Shown in pieces: positions 63,193 to 64,000 of a stretch of 64,000 nucleotides of DNA (its first letter is position 1; every line of letters starts with the position of its first letter). A model generated the notes under the pieces. That model made no database searches. It saw only the letters and a program-made list of their open reading frames with translations, and had not been told where the DNA came from. The DNA comes from Sphagnum compactum. Taxonomy: Eukaryota; Bryophyta; Sphagnopsida; Sphagnales. The stretch is taken from positions 12,051,863 to 12,115,862 of the forward strand of contig OZ234496.1 of NCBI GenBank assembly GCA_965153455.1. Reading direction: 5' to 3'. The position numbers and the translations under genes are program-made.

Positions 63193-63480
63193 TTAATGAT
63201 TCAACATAAAAACCATGTTTTTGTTGTAGTGTATGCAACCTTGGACAAGCTTATTCACATCAATGTTTAGAACTCCATTCAAGCACAACAATACACCCAA
63301 CTCAAGTATCATCTTAAGTAGCTGGCTCTCCACATGATATCCATGCACCTCTCCTCCTTTACATGGAGCAAGAGCAAGAATGAATGCTTGCCTTAAAACA
63401 TGAATTGAAAAGTTCAAAGATTGTAGAGGTTACCACCTTGACAACACCTTTTAAGCAACTATACCAATGAGTTAACCATT
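63193..63480 (-). pseudogene. PPR-like relic
   Basis: The minus strand reads NFSIHVLRQAFILALAPCKG followed by GGEVHGYHVESQLLK. This resembles the plant pentatricopeptide L-type repeat (VLxACxxLxAxxxGxEVHGYxxxS). Upstream in the same frame there are stops, and downstream the match fades after about 40 residues. PPR proteins bind organelle RNA; this fragment is too short and broken to work. The call is moderate because only one repeat is visible. Confidence 0.4.
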
Positions 63481-63906
63481 TTCGTAAAGGTATGGTTTCT
63501 TACAAACAACGACAAGAAGTCAAGGACAAAGCTCATTCTCATTAAAAAATCTCCTTAAAATCTTCAACAGAGTACACACATAATCAGAAGCTTGAAATGA
63601 TTTGTTTATTGAATCTCTTTGAAATTGGCAGGTGGTAGGCAGTTACAATGCTCCAAGATGTAATTTTGCCATGTATAGGAGGAATAAGACCCTCAAGCTA
63701 AATGCCACTGAGATCCCTGGAAGAGTTTGGGGACAGATGAATAGTGTGATAAGAATACATGCATCATATTTCCATAGCAATAACTCCCTTATTTACAAAA
63801 TGAATTCACATGTGGAAATGTACAACTACCAACATGAAACAACATCACCAAACAAATAAGACATCTTTATACTTTGAGAAATCTACAACAAGGTTATCCG
63901 ATTTTC
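63481..63906. other. Flank of the LRR exon, no gene seen
   Basis: A 75-codon plus-strand frame (63632-63859) has no known motif. If the LRR exon belongs to a gene read on the minus strand, this would be its intron or degenerate downstream sequence. Confidence 0.4.
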
Positions 63907-63978
63907 AGAATCACCAAGGCCTGCATAAGCCCAATCAGGTCTGGAATCCTACCATTGAATCTATTGCCCACTAGTGAC
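63907..63978 (-). pseudogene. ERECTA-like LRR receptor kinase exon, 72 bp
   Basis: Minus-strand translation gives SLVGNRFNGRIPDLIGLMQA then LVIL, close to the ERECTA-family leucine-rich repeat with IGLMQALAVLDLS. ERECTA-type genes encode single LRRs in 72-bp exons. Here the sequence between a good acceptor (TTATTTAG, ending at 63979) and the expected donor is exactly 72 bp. At the donor position the sequence reads GAAAAT instead of GTAAAT-like, and reading through meets a stop within a few codons. It is either one exon of a broken copy or a gene fragment. Further exons would lie beyond the window on the minus-strand upstream side. Confidence 0.6.
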
Positions 63979-64000
63979 CTAAATAAGAATACATTTTTCC

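Noticed and set aside
63212-63231. CACTA-like right end (GTTGTAGTG)
   Set aside because: No matching left end or 3-bp duplication was found, and it may overlap the PPR-like relic by chance.
1-64000. CRISPR arrays, bacterial operons, true tRNA or rRNA genes
   Set aside because: Tandem arrays here have no spacers of uniform length, and no rRNA or fully folding tRNA was seen.

Overview
The window looks like nuclear DNA of a land plant with a large, repeat-laden genome. A gymnosperm such as a conifer, or a fern, is my best guess. The reasons are AT-rich sequence, spliceosomal introns, one plant-type oligopeptide transporter gene, decayed plant gene fragments (Argonaute, an ERECTA-like LRR kinase exon, a PPR-like segment), and several badly decayed transposon proteins of types I associate from memory with conifers, ferns and mosses. 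No rRNA, true tRNA, CRISPR or bacterial-type operon was seen. The species cannot be fixed from the sequence alone.

Only one gene appears intact. It is an OPT-family oligopeptide transporter on the minus strand at 13912..9800, with six exons and about 796 codons. Its exons join in frame through the NPG and KIPPR motifs. Intron 3 carries a minisatellite of about 57-60 bp units, built from copies of the exon 3 end plus its splice donor. Intron 4 appears to start with GC rather than GT. Intron 2 holds a 168-bp tandem duplication.

Layout: 1-9.8 kb is non-genic with one lysine/glutamate-rich open frame at 5.1 kb and degenerate repeats. 9.8-13.9 kb is the transporter gene. 14.3-16.2 kb is a cluster of a G-tract, three tandem arrays and a foldback. 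18.8-20.7 kb holds a pair of inverted repeats and a PIF/Harbinger-like MITE. 22.0-22.8 kb is a hAT-like transposase relic. 24.0-24.9 kb is a possible solo LTR. 28.2-29.7 kb is a gag relic beside a tRNA-like SINE and CTAG-rich DNA. 33.4-34.8 kb is a perfect CACTA foldback MITE and a methyltransferase-like relic. 38.2-39.5 kb is a relic of an unclassified mobile-element protein. 41.7-46.7 kb holds several tandem arrays. 46.9-47.7 kb is an unrecognised decayed protein gene. 50.7-51.6 kb is a satellite of about 145 bp that ends at a CACTA-like terminus. 51.6-53.5 kb is extremely AT-rich. 53.75-55.4 kb holds more arrays and a tRNA-like SINE. 56.3 kb is an Argonaute fragment. 58.2-60.1 kb is a non-autonomous CACTA-type element with a target-site duplication. 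63.2-64.0 kb is a PPR-like relic and one ERECTA-like LRR exon at the window edge.

The genes do not form a pathway. The picture is one live transporter gene in a landscape of old transposons, gene fragments and many independent tandem arrays. Exon joins and family calls come from reading translated sequence by eye. No database search was run.
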